NCBI GenBank assembly: GCA_011009095.1
Contig: VTPC01001731.1
Coordinates: 124,364-188,363, forward strand
Reading direction: 5' to 3'
DNA from: Ignelater luminosus
Lineage: Eukaryota > Arthropoda > Insecta > Coleoptera > Elateridae
Length of the DNA stretch: 64,000 bases
This document shows, piece by piece, positions 48,501 to 58,965 of this stretch (position 1 is the first letter of the stretch; every line of letters starts with the position of its first letter). Position numbers and translations under genes: made by a program. The notes under the pieces were generated by a model. The model searched no databases, was not told where the DNA came from, and saw only the letters and a program-made list of their open reading frames with translations.

Positions 48501-50060
48501 AATAAGTATAAAAGTTTTATCAGGTTGATCCATCAATAATTGACTGGAACCGTCTAATGTTCAATTGAAGTTTGAAGTCTTGACAGGTGTAGGTTGCAAA
48601 TGAAAACAAACTTGAACGAATTGTCTTAAAGAATTTACAACAATTTACAACTTGAACTGCATTTTCTTATGGAAATTTTTGGAACCGCAAAATGTTTGAA
48701 TTACAATCTTCTTTATTTTATTAATGCAACGTGCAACCCCAGATAACACTGAGTTGAATGCAGTTCTCAATTATTATTATGACGAATTTGGATGAGTTTG
48801 TAAAACATCCCCCTTTTTCACTGTCTTTGATTTTTACTTGTTTTATGCCGTTAAAAAGGTTTTTCAAATCGAAGCTGCTTTAATATTATAACAAGAACTT
48901 GCAAGATTCCGTTATAGTAGTCATAACAGATGGCCAGAGGAATCTTTGAAATTTGAATTAGATCGATTTTTAATGTTTCTAACCGTTTGTTCTATGAAAA
49001 GGAAGAATGACCTTTTCTTGGTATAGATAGTTACTCTAATAGTTATTGCTAATTTCTCACACGATGATGTGTAAAGCACTGGTCGTGAAAGATTGAACTT
49101 CCTTCGTCTCTCTGATTGATTGACACCATCCTGTACATACCTACCTACCTAACTTGCGCGATAAAAAGCTTTGCAAAATCAAACAAACCAGTCCAAGCGA
49201 GCTCTACGTAATCACTTTATTCACTACAGAAACGAGCCTATATCTTGGTTCTATCTTTGCCAAAATTTGATTTCCATCCAATACGAACTACAAAGCTTCC
49301 TTAAAAATCCTCAGTCGGTTATTGGAAAGAAAGTTCCTCTGAACTGTTCAGTGCCATAGCACTCGTAGCGAAGAAATCACTTCTCATTTTATTATTTCAT
49401 TAATTATTATTCTATATCTACTAAATTTGTTCAGATCTAGCTTATGGAAGGACTTAAGGTATGTAAGCTAGTCGAGCTTTTCCAGGATACTTTTCCACCA
49501 GGAAACCCAAAAGGAAATCTTTGAAAATACCTTGCATAATCCAAGCTTGCCATTTATAATATACAAAACCGTTTCAGAGAATTCCACTCTTACACGTCTC
49601 TTTAGCTCCTCCTTCCTGCACACATCTTTATACATTTTTAAAAATTTCTGACTCCAGAATTAACGTCCATGCAGCAATTTTTGATTTCAAATCTCTTAGT
49701 TCACGAAGAACATTGTCTGAAATGACCGACCATCAAACAAAGCAGGCGTTTGATCTAACTAGTGTAGGTATTTCTATTTCTAGGCTTTTTTTTGCGTGTT
49801 CCAGCTCTAGTTTGACAAGTACCACAATCTTAACCGAATGAGTTGTAGTTAAAAAAGCAAGTTAATGGACAAATGAAGGAAAAAGTCTTTGCCTCTTCTT
49901 ATATCTCTTGTCTCAGTGTCTTTTTTTTTGTTTTTCTTTCTTACACTTTATTCCTCTTAATCACCTTTTTACATGCAACACGATTTTGATGTCTTTTCCT
50001 CGATTCAATTCTTTGACGTATCCATGTTTCAGACTGACCAAGATTCTAAGACCAGTGTAT
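45571..50060. other. Long AT-rich non-coding stretch
   Basis: No recognisable gene or element. At the left edge TTTGAAAACG occurs twice (about 45,591 and 45,616), at the 5' truncation of the jockey copy. A 127-codon minus-strand frame (46,900-47,283) is the longest here but has no ATG before its middle and no motif. Other frames are short. Small CAAG- and CTAC-type tetranucleotide runs lie near 46,770 and 49,140. Confidence 0.5.
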
Positions 50061-50068
50061 CTGAAACA

Positions 50069-50560
50069 TCAGCTTCTGCATTGGAGGACTTGTGTTTGGT
50101 AAGAAAAGTAACGTGGGCTATGTTGTTGATACGGCCGCAGGTTTTGACGTGACATTGCTTCGTCTATATTCATACCTGTATCAGCAGATTGCATTTTGAC
50201 GTCCAACTGCATCAGAGAGTCGGCAGCAGTAGCAACATTGCTTGTGCTCAGGCGACAGGCAGTCTGTAAAGGCCTTAGCCTTTTCCGCTCACTTAGTAAT
50301 ATCTTTCTGGGCTTGTCTAGGTGCTCTCTATCTATCAATAAATCAATGAATCAATCATTCAATTGAATACATTGTCCCAGACCCGTTGGTTCGTCCATTT
50401 TCATATCTCTGTGTCGGCAGACGGCATTTCAACGTATAAGTGCATCAGAAAGTCGGCAGCTGTAGCAGCACTGCTTGTACTCGACTCTTTTTTGACTTTT
50501 CGGCGGTCTCTGAAGCTCTTTCGGCCTTAAGTTCTGGATTTTTCTTTGGTTCGGTCTATG
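50069..50560 (-). repeat. Tandem duplicated, apparently coding repeat
   Basis: A 76-bp block at 50,177-50,252 recurs at 50,410-50,485 without gaps and with roughly three quarters of bases identical by eye, giving a period of about 233 bp. On the minus strand both copies read in a matching frame: STSNVATAADSLMQLDVKMQ in one and STSSAATAADFLMHLYVEMP in the other, each followed by SADT. The frame stays open over the block in both copies, and many differences are silent or conservative. This argues for descent from a repeated protein segment rather than a random minisatellite. I do not recognise the protein. The unit lies about 250 bp from another repeat that recurs at 63.4 kb. Confidence 0.6.
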
Positions 50561-50734
50561 CCTGTTGACGCCATTTCTGTTTGCACTTTCTAGTTATACA
50601 GCGGGACATTCTGAAATCTTTATCCAAATTTCGCAATTGGATGTTCACCACGGCTACAGTTTACACACGAGTAAACTTGTATGGTGTTGTCTGTACAGAG
50701 GACTATTATCTCAATCAATCCGGCAAAACCCGGA

Positions 50735-50955
50735 AAAATGGCACACCTAAAGCTGATATTGCTCGCAGCAGCTCTAACGTCGGAAATGCGAGTGGTTCAC
50801 AGATAATTTACCATACATTGACTTTAAAGCTCAATAAAGGACCTCATTTATTCCTTGAGCGTGTCACAATCTATATGGGCGCCAGAAGCCAAGTCAAGAT
50901 CAACACGTTCACTGGTATGGCTTCGCATCAGGAACTCTCTGTAAATGTGTAAATT
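50735..50955 (+). repeat. Unclassified dispersed repeat, copy 1 (with ORF)
   Basis: This segment is similar in sequence and orientation to 63,390-63,640. Matching stretches include CCGGAAAAATGGC, GCTCGCAGCAGCTCTAACGT and the last 80 bp. Here it lies inside a plus-strand frame of 123 codons that stays open from 50,581 and ends at 50,952; the first ATG is at 50,641. The C-terminal part reads TIYMGARSQVKINTFTGMA and then SHQELSVNV. The partner copy encodes a related peptide in the same frame, which suggests shared protein-coding ancestry. The family was not recognised; it could be an undescribed transposon ORF or an expanded host gene. Confidence 0.6.
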
Positions 50956-52229
50956 GCTTTGATAGTTGTGAACAATGAAAACGTTAGCTTATTAAAGAAA
51001 AATTATGACTCGTTAAGTTCAGTTTAATCTTGGGCATCCATTATTACAAAATTTACCTACATAACATGATTGACTTTATTATAAAACATAAACATAGAAA
51101 ATAGCAAATAAAACTAATAATCTACCAGTACCGTATAAAGTTATAAATAATAATTGATTGCCATCTAATCTGGACAGAAGACCTTACCAAGCTTGGACTC
51201 AGTACCACAGGATTTTTTGGTTTTCTCGATCTACAGAACTCGAATGACCCGCACATGCCTTAAGAAGCATCGCACACAAGAAAAAGTACCTCATGCACAC
51301 GCACAACGTTGTTTAAGTATTAAAGTATCGGTGCATACTTCAACACACAACTTTACATAGCCGTCGAATTCTCAATACTATCAGTTAAATCTCTCAAGCA
51401 AAGTATTTGTTCTATTAACGATCTTCTATTAAGTAGAGGGTTCGATATTGCCAAATATCACAAATATTTAATAAGTTCTCGTAACTAGAACCAGGAATGT
51501 CATAAATTTTTATGATCCTAACTTAGACGAAGCTTTTAGGTTAATGAAGTTTAAAACCCACGGTACGATAGCTGAGGAAATGTTTACTGCAAAGCACCCG
51601 TACAATTTCAGTATATCCAATAAAGGTAATCGCATATAAATCTCACGAAACGATTCTCGATGAGCTTTTCCATAAACTATTTAACATGACAATTAATTTG
51701 CGGTGCGATGTTTAATAGCGAACAACCCCAAACAGAAGCAGCACACCAGGTGAACCTTACTTTAGCTCGACCAAAACCGTCTCTTGACTGCGCGTTAGAG
51801 TTCGAGACGAGCAAACAAACACCCCTATTCGTAACAATAGAACATTCTAACTTATTGCGGCCTGAAACATGCCAAACAATAAAGTAAAAGCCAGATTCAA
51901 ACAGGAATTATGTATGGATGTAACGCATTCCCTCTACGATGGAAAATTTTAATGTAAATTGATTTAAATTAAAACGAGCTTGGCCTGGGACAGTGTAACT
52001 AGTCGACGTAATTCTAAGAATCGCACGTATATTAGAATAAACATGGTATAAACTAAATTGGAAACAATGTTAACTAAAATTTTAATAAACGAAAATATCT
52101 GAGTATATTATCATTAAAGTATCATGAAATTTTAAAATCACATTGCACTCTAGTCATTACGGAGGTCTGTAGTCGGGTAATCATGTTCTCTCCTCTCCAA
52201 AGAGGGGATATCATCAGCGGAATACTTGG

Positions 52230-52245
52230 CGCCTAATGTTAGGCG
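52230..52245. repeat. Perfect 7-bp-arm hairpin
   Basis: CGCCTAA-TG-TTAGGCG, with complete arm complementarity and a 2-base spacer. A second imperfect CCTCT/AGAGG hairpin lies about 35 bp to the left. Function is unknown. Confidence 0.7.
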
Positions 52246-53050
52246 TTTTCATCCTTTCGTTACACAGCAGTATGCTTAGGTTATCTTGATCTGTTACCGT
52301 TGTGGAGTTATAAACGTTTTTGTTACAATCGACTTTGTCACGTCAATGAAGACACTAAAAGAGCCTATCTCAGAATGTGAAATGTTAATTTACGTTTTGG
52401 CAGCAAAAGGAAACGCTACACTAAGACAGTTGGTATTAAAATAACATCTACTCCATCCTTTCGATGACAAATATGAATAAAGTTAGGATAGGACCTGTTC
52501 TGATAGTTAGAAACAGGCACTAACAGCAGTCTAGTTACCAAAACAAGAAATGACCTATTTCAGGCCAAAGCAAGTTAATCTTCTCTTAGAGCAGCGGGGT
52601 GCATGGCAATGAGAAGGTGAATGAACTCGAAACATACTAGGAATTAGGAGTCTTAAATCTATGCGTTCACGAGACGCAGAGAATCAACTAAAGGAGAAAT
52701 CGAAGCTTACACTAAGATAAGGAACAGAAAACGATTTATGGTAAGATGTAATTTAGCAAAGTTGACTCTCATTAAGATATTGGGCAGGTTTCGACAGAGA
52801 ACAAAGATAGATGCAATAAATAATCGAGCAACCAACTGACCATCATAGATCTGACAATAACCAATGGATACGTAACGCTTTCCCATCGATTTCGACAGTT
52901 CTTTCTTTGGATTCCTCTTCAAGGACGAGTTTCTCCGGTTTGTTGTCCGTTGTCATCTAAGTTTTTTTTGTAGCTAATAGTCCAAGGTATTTGATCAACG
53001 AACAATATTTTGCAAAAGAATGGCTATCTAGGATTATTTATGACAAAAAA

Positions 53051-53068
53051 GTCTCATCTTGATGAGAC
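53051..53068. repeat. Perfect 8-bp-arm palindrome
   Basis: GTCTCATC-TT-GATGAGAC, with complete arm complementarity. It is isolated from any recognised feature. It might be a relic of an element terminus, but nothing else supports that. Confidence 0.7.
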
Positions 53069-55684
53069 GTTTCATTTCGGGGGTATACTGGAAAAAGGTT
53101 ATCCTCCGGAATTGTCGGGGTGGGGATCATAAAACAAAAGATAATACGCCCAATCTCTTTAAGGGGATTCTTGTTAAGACATATTCAAGTATTTGACAAG
53201 TTTTGCAATTTTTAGAAAATGGGCAGAATCGTAGTTTATGTTTCATCGAATTCCCCAACGTGACTTTGCTAACCTTTTTTGGTATGAAAGAAGAAACTTG
53301 TACAGTTGGATTTTGCTTGTTTTGCTTTGACCTCTCGCGTCAAAACCTTGAAAGGTAAAGAGCTGATTACACTAGCTTTGTAGACCCATTTCAATCCCTT
53401 TTGAAAATCCGGTTGCGATTCTATTTACGGACACATGGATAGAAATTTGATTAAATGACGAGACGAAGCTTGTTTGGCGGTTCTTAAAGACAGCACCTCT
53501 ATTCCCAATTTTTTAATGCCACCCCAGTGATCAGAAAGAGGCTACTTTTCTATATCTAATTGTCTTTCAAGTGAAATCCCCATTTATTCTGTGTTATTCC
53601 AAAGTAACAATAATTCTTGATTTTTCAACGTTGCTTCTGTTTTGATCTTTTTAACATTGACATAAAATATACTATACAAGCAGGCATTGTAGTAAATTAA
53701 AGTAGACAAATACTTATGTGCATGATGAGATAGTAAGATGCCAAAATTGCAATGGATTCGGATACAAGATTTAAAGGCAGTGTACGCATGTAGAATCGAT
53801 CTAGATCAAGGACTAACAAGCATTTCTTAGAAATCGAACAAAAGTTTTATTTGTATTGAATTTGAAGTAGACGGATGGATACACATTAAAAAGAAACTAG
53901 AGGATAAAAAAAGGAAAGAAAAATTATCTTGGATCCAACTTACAAGTAACAAACTACACGATCATAGTATGGTATGATAGCTATTCGTACAAAACAGAAA
54001 CCTAGAAATCCGCACTCTGTCCGTGACCTTAATTTTTCCTTGTTTTTCCTCACCTTTAAATAACATCTGGGTTTTAGTATTCAAGCAACAAACCCCTTTG
54101 GGAAAAAAATAGTACAAAAGCTTTAAATAATGGGCGTTCTGCTGTGAAACGTGCTTGCAAAAAAAAACTTTTCTCGTCTGGAGAAGATTTATAATTATAA
54201 GAGCAACTTCCAGAAATTAATTGAAAGCTTTTACGAGCAACACTAACACACCGAAACCGTTTGTTGTAATAAACGTACATAAATAACATTCGACTTAAAG
54301 GTAGGTCAAAGGTGATTCGTTTAATTTGAAAGTACACGCAGCCACCGAAAATGTTTGATGTTTATACTTATTTGAATAGGATTAACTGACGTAATTTTTG
54401 AATTTGAATGCGGTCTTCCTTGAGGCTAATCAAATTATGAATTGAGTTCTTTATTATTAACTTTTGAAAAACTGCAGATAAATGAAATTTAATTAAACAA
54501 CCTTCGATTTTATAAAGACAATGACAGGCAACACAATTATTATATAACCTTTTTTATCAAGCACCTTTCGTGTGTCTATTTATAGTTCCTTATTATTATT
54601 TATAAAAAGAATTACCTAATTGCGACCTTTCCGAATCTTCCCTCTGTATAGTTATGATCGATAAGAAAATCAACACTAAAACTTCTTCTCGTAATTTATG
54701 GATATAGGACGAAAAGACTACAATCATAAACTTTTGGCAAAATTTCTCTAGAGATGATATATCAGTCCAGCCTAACCATAAAATATTCTGTCAGATTCAC
54801 TGTGTAGAACAGATAAAAATTACGACACTCCTCTCATCGTTATCTTCAAATTGCAAAAAACTAAAGGGAATCATCAAGATGTTATTTATCAAACTAGATT
54901 ATAAATTGTAACTTTATATGATTTTAGCGTAACAAAATAACCTTGAAAGCTATCTAATTTACGTTTGGATTAAAACTTCTGGTGTACCAAAATCGTAAAC
55001 GCGAGTGGGTTAGGATAAAATAGAATTGCCAGACAGCAGCATTATAAGATTATAACGAACGCGGACAATATTAGATAATTTGCAAATAATCTGTAGGTGT
55101 CCACAGCAAAACTACAGAAAAGGAAAGTGTTCATTTATTTTACAAAACAACTCCGAGGTTAATCAACTCGAAAATTATTTTTATTCGCATAATTTGATAT
55201 CATCTGCATATTATATGTAGTTGTATACATAACACACGAACACTCCTTAAAAATGATCATCGTCTAAAGTTACAATTTAATAATTTTTACAGGAGTAACA
55301 AACAGCAAACAAATTTTACAAAAAATGCGAAATTTTAATTAGTTTTTTTAGCTTTCGAATTATATCGTGGGTTTTATTTTACGTTTTCTAGTTTGAGTTT
55401 CAAAGTATCTGTGGCTTTGCAAAAACAGTTTTATTTAATTTAGATCTCTAACATTTATGTAGGGCGGACGTGTTTGCTATAAAGGCAGCAAATCTGAATA
55501 TTTAAACATTTTGATGGGATGATAGATGATAGTTTCAGTAGGCCCTATGGCAAATATGTCCAAACTCCTCTTTGTACCTAATTTGCTAATAGGTGGTTTT
55601 ATAAAGTCATTTACATTTTAAGCATTTGCAAGTACATGTACACGCAGTACTTCTTTTATTATCAGAAATTATAGTGAACTAAAT

Positions 55685-55701
55685 GAAAGAAAGAAAGAAA
55701 G
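55685..55701. repeat. (GAAA)n microsatellite
   Basis: Four consecutive GAAA units in AT-rich sequence. Confidence 0.85.
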
Positions 55702-56879
55702 TGAAACTAAAAATAATTGTAAAGAAAAAAAGTTAGTCTGAATCATGCCATTCCTTCACCTTTAATTGAAGAGATGATTCAGAATTATCAGAAACAAATA
55801 AAAAGCTGTAGTCAACTAACTAAATATTGTTGCCAGGTCACATTTTTATTTGAATTGCCAAAAATTTTGTTTATTTTTCTGTTCGAAGCAAAATTAGAGT
55901 GGAAGCCTATTGGTAAACTGGGAAAAAATTCTGATATTTTACGTACAACGTACAATAGCTTGCGATATTCATTTAGCTAAAAAAACTCGTACGATGCTTA
56001 TTGACTTTGATAGAATCTATTTTATGTTTTATTTAGTTAGTTAGTTATCTTGATGGAATACATCCTTTTTTGTTGGATCAAGTTTGGCTTTCATCAGTCG
56101 CGAAAACTGTGAATGTTAATACCTGGAGTAGGAATAACTTTGATAGTGAACTTCAATCAGTGGCATAAACAAACCAGAAGCAATTAGTAGAAACCATCCG
56201 TCAAGTTATCCAACAAAGCAAAAAAACCAGCCTCTCGCTTTATGGAGGTGATTCCATTGGGAACTTTAATAACCCAGAAAGCAACTTGTCTCTAGAGAAT
56301 CCTTGAAGAAAAGACTAGCCTGAACCTGACTGGACTCCACTAGAGTAAAGGTTTTGCTCTAACTTTTGGTTCTGCAGCAGAGGAGACCAGTAGGGCGACC
56401 ATGCTCGTTTCCTTCAAAACCAAGATAATTCTCAACTGTTTTTGCTCAAGCATGCAATTGGTAAGGGTCGAGACCAACCGTTGGTCACCGCAGGTAGTTC
56501 AGTGCAATGGACATAGCTTAACCTTTAGTCACTTTAGAAAGCTAGATAGAACCACCACAGGTGGCTTGGCCCCCATGAATGATTTGGTGTGATGGTTAGC
56601 CACTGGAGGTGGTTGGTGGTAGGCAAAGCTTGACTATAACTACTTTAGGTGCCTTGGGGAAAGATTTCTCAATAAGAAGAGAATACTTACATTCGTAACA
56701 GCATCACGAATCTTCTCTATTAAAGATATTAGAAAAACTGTAGATATTGATAGTCAAAAAGAGTCTAAAGGAGATACCATCCTGTAAACCAAGTTAATTA
56801 GTAAATGAACAGGGCCTTGATATCCAAATGTATGATAATTATCTTGTTTTACTTATCACGGTAATATGCAAATATACTT

Positions 56880-58150
56880 TGCTCTTTCGGATATATCGAC
56901 ACCGACCCAGCTGTTGGAATAGCTTTGGTAGGATTTTTGGACCATGGAATTAAGGGAAGGCCGTTGGCAGCATGGATGTTCCGTGGAGGCGTCCGCTATT
57001 CGTAGCTGATGGTGTTGTTGAACGGGGCGGCATTTGACGTTGGTACCTGAAGTATAGTGGGCGGTGCTGGTGGGCGTGGTTTATTCATTGAAATTGTTCG
57101 AACGTTAGAAAAGAGCTTTGGAGGGCGTCGTAGACTGGCGGAGGCTAAGATGTTGATTGGCGCGTGGGCTGATGGAGGTCTGGATCTTCTTCAGTTGTTG
57201 CAACGGCCCGTGGTAGCGTCAAAGCGAAGATTTGTGGATTGGGTCATTGATCCCGATTGGATCATTGATCCCGATGGAGCCGAATTCAGCTGAAATTGTT
57301 TGTTGGGTGCCGATGTGAATTAAAGAAGGCCAATGTTAGGCCCGCGACAGGGGCAATGGATATGGTTAGATATCCATCGACTGTCGCGGGAGGTGTTGAT
57401 CCATATTGATGATGGTAGTGGTGAAGAAGAGAACAACGTGTACAGGAGGAGAGTCGAACTCGCGATAATGTTGGTGATGCTGCGTACAAATGGTTTTCGA
57501 AAGCTACATCCCACTCGCGCGATGTAGGGGGTGAATTCGATAGCGGCCGCTAGTCCTAAACGGTGACAGTGGCAAAAGGGGACTTCGGGGGTGTTAAACC
57601 TACTAATGTCTCGGCCAGCAACGCGTTCGGAATGCGGACACCTGGGAGAGCAAGGAAAGTCAACACCCGTGCCAATAGTCGCGCCTTTCCCCTAAGGCAA
57701 CGACGTACGCGGTTGTGAAGGGACACTGGCCACCAGGTTCCTAACTGGACGCTCCGCTTGCTCTACTACATCGCCGACACGAGCCATCAGCAACTGCCCG
57801 GGGATGGGAGTGGGTTCTGCTTGGCACCGGCCCTCCAACGAGTATCGCTCCTACTGCACAAAGAAAGATCTTCCAGGCCACAGAGAGATTAAGTTCTCTA
57901 ATACGCCCGGCAACCTTCGGCGGTATTTTGCATTGAACACACCGGGATCTCGCGGCCCCCGACCGCAGGGGGGGGGCGGATGTACGGACGGCGCTACTCC
58001 TGAGCTTGTCCCTCACTGACGAAGGTTACCAGAAGACAGCAGTAACAAGACACGCCACCCGGGGGAACACGGAGGGGGCGCCTGACACGGACAAGAAAGG
58101 AAAGGTTAGGAGAAACCACTGCCGACGTTCATCTCGAACGGATACTACGC
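56880..58150. other. GC-rich island, origin unknown
   Basis: Sharply richer in G and C than the rest of the window, especially 57,530-58,110. Frames open on both strands (57,057-57,293 plus, 57,333-57,527 plus, 57,741-58,016 minus, 57,804-58,019 plus), but none shows a known domain. A 18-bp direct repeat sits at 57,239-57,274. An EcoRI site (57,533-57,538) and the palindrome TAGCGGCCGCTA with a NotI site (57,541-57,552) are adjacent. A LINE RT fragment starts about 170 bp beyond on the plus strand, so the island may be the GC-rich 5' region of that element; this is inference. It does not match rRNA sequences as I remember them. Confidence 0.45.
57239..57274. repeat. Two-copy 18-bp tandem repeat
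   Basis: The unit TTGGRTCATTGATCCCGA is repeated once directly, with one difference between copies. It lies in the GC-rich island, inside a 78-codon plus-strand frame where it encodes the doubled segment WVIDPDWIIDPD. Confidence 0.85.
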
Positions 58151-58320
58151 GGAACTGAGATTGAAGAAAGAAAACAACAATTACTAAAAATCATTAGACA
58201 ACATTTATCAAATATACTATGAGCAATTTTAATTTCATACTTTTTGGCTAATTATTCACTTTACTCTCTACTGCGTTTCGTATTCCTGCTTCATAGTTAG
58301 TTTTATGCTGTTTTGTTAGT

Positions 58321-58440
58321 TATGATCCCCAAAAAACATAAGAATCCCTCGGACCCAGCTTCATATCGCCCTATAGCTTTTCTGAATGTCTTAGTCATGC
58401 TGGTTATACAGAGATATACTAATATAGCATTAAGAGCATG
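58321..58440 (+). pseudogene. LINE reverse transcriptase fragment
   Basis: From an ATG at 58,323 the plus strand reads MIPKKHKNPSDPASYRPIAF and then LNVLVMLVIQRYTNI before a stop. This is the N-terminal RT signature of R1/jockey/I-type LINEs (IPKPGK.P..P.SYRPISLLNVLGK..E). Only about 40 residues are present, and neither the endonuclease nor the palm domain with FADD is found nearby. The fragment follows the GC-rich island in the same orientation. It is short but specific. Confidence 0.72.
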
Positions 58441-58837
58441 AGACGATTTAGGCGTCATCTAATGGGAACAATGGCTCGACGTGCCATTCATTCATATTTT
58501 CTTTTTTGAATACAATCTTATAATCAAAGTAGTGTACATTTACACTCAGTAAGTTTTTACACAACTCAAAGGTATAATTAAATTTCTTATGCAGTTTTTT
58601 TAACACTAATTGTGTTAGTGTACAAGACACTTTAGATTTCATACCATATTTAACGTCAAAGAGTGTTGAGCTTAATACTCAAAAAATTAATTACTTCGTT
58701 TATCATTTTTACTACTTCAGAATTTTTTACCGTGTGATGCTGAACGAGCGCTTTAAATAACATGAATTATTACAATTAAAATAACAATATTAAACTGTGT
58801 TATCTTAATTAAAATCAAATGTGCAAATTGTCTTTTT

Positions 58838-58965
58838 TTAGCTTCACAACATTTTCTTGTTCGTGTTGCAACTGCTTCATCGTAATTACCATTACATCCA
58901 CCAAGGATCCAAATCATATCAACGTGCTCATTGAGTGCATATTCTATGACAAGTCTGAGAGAAAA
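58838..58965 (-). pseudogene. DUF4817-like helix-turn-helix fragment
   Basis: On the minus strand an open stretch reads LRLVIEYALNEHVDMIWILG and then GCNGNYDEAVATRTRKC. The pattern Y..NEHVDMI.ILG.C.GN...A is that of the DUF4817 helix-turn-helix domain, which in insects is usually found at the N-terminus of transposase-like or other multi-copy proteins. The expected continuation (Y.ERFP.RRHP) is not legible, so only about 35-40 residues remain. A splice-acceptor-like TTTTCTCTCAG lies at its upstream end, which could be chance. Confidence 0.55.

Larger units (their letters stand above)
50956..56879. other. Long AT-rich non-coding stretch
   Basis: About 6 kb with no recognised gene or element. 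Two short perfect hairpins are annotated separately. A GAAA microsatellite lies at 55,685-55,701. An 87-codon minus-strand frame at 54,074-54,337 and a 68-codon plus-strand frame at 55,774-55,980 have no motif. About 56,340-56,640 is less AT-rich and carries a 63-codon plus-strand frame without recognisable similarity. Confidence 0.5.

Noticed and set aside
50330..50365. Interspersed AATCAATCA-type repeat as a possible CRISPR or satellite array
   Set aside because: Only a few imperfect tetranucleotide-like units without spacers; it is an ordinary simple-sequence run in a eukaryotic genome.
52680..52800. Plus-strand EIEAYTKIRNRKRFMV stretch as a LINE RT thumb fragment
   Set aside because: The resemblance to the E-x-RI..A...F..L pattern is too short, and no other LINE motif occurs within 1 kb.
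57530..58110. GC-rich island as a ribosomal RNA gene fragment
   Set aside because: None of the universally conserved rRNA segments that I know could be found on either strand, and the open frames and composition are not those of rRNA.
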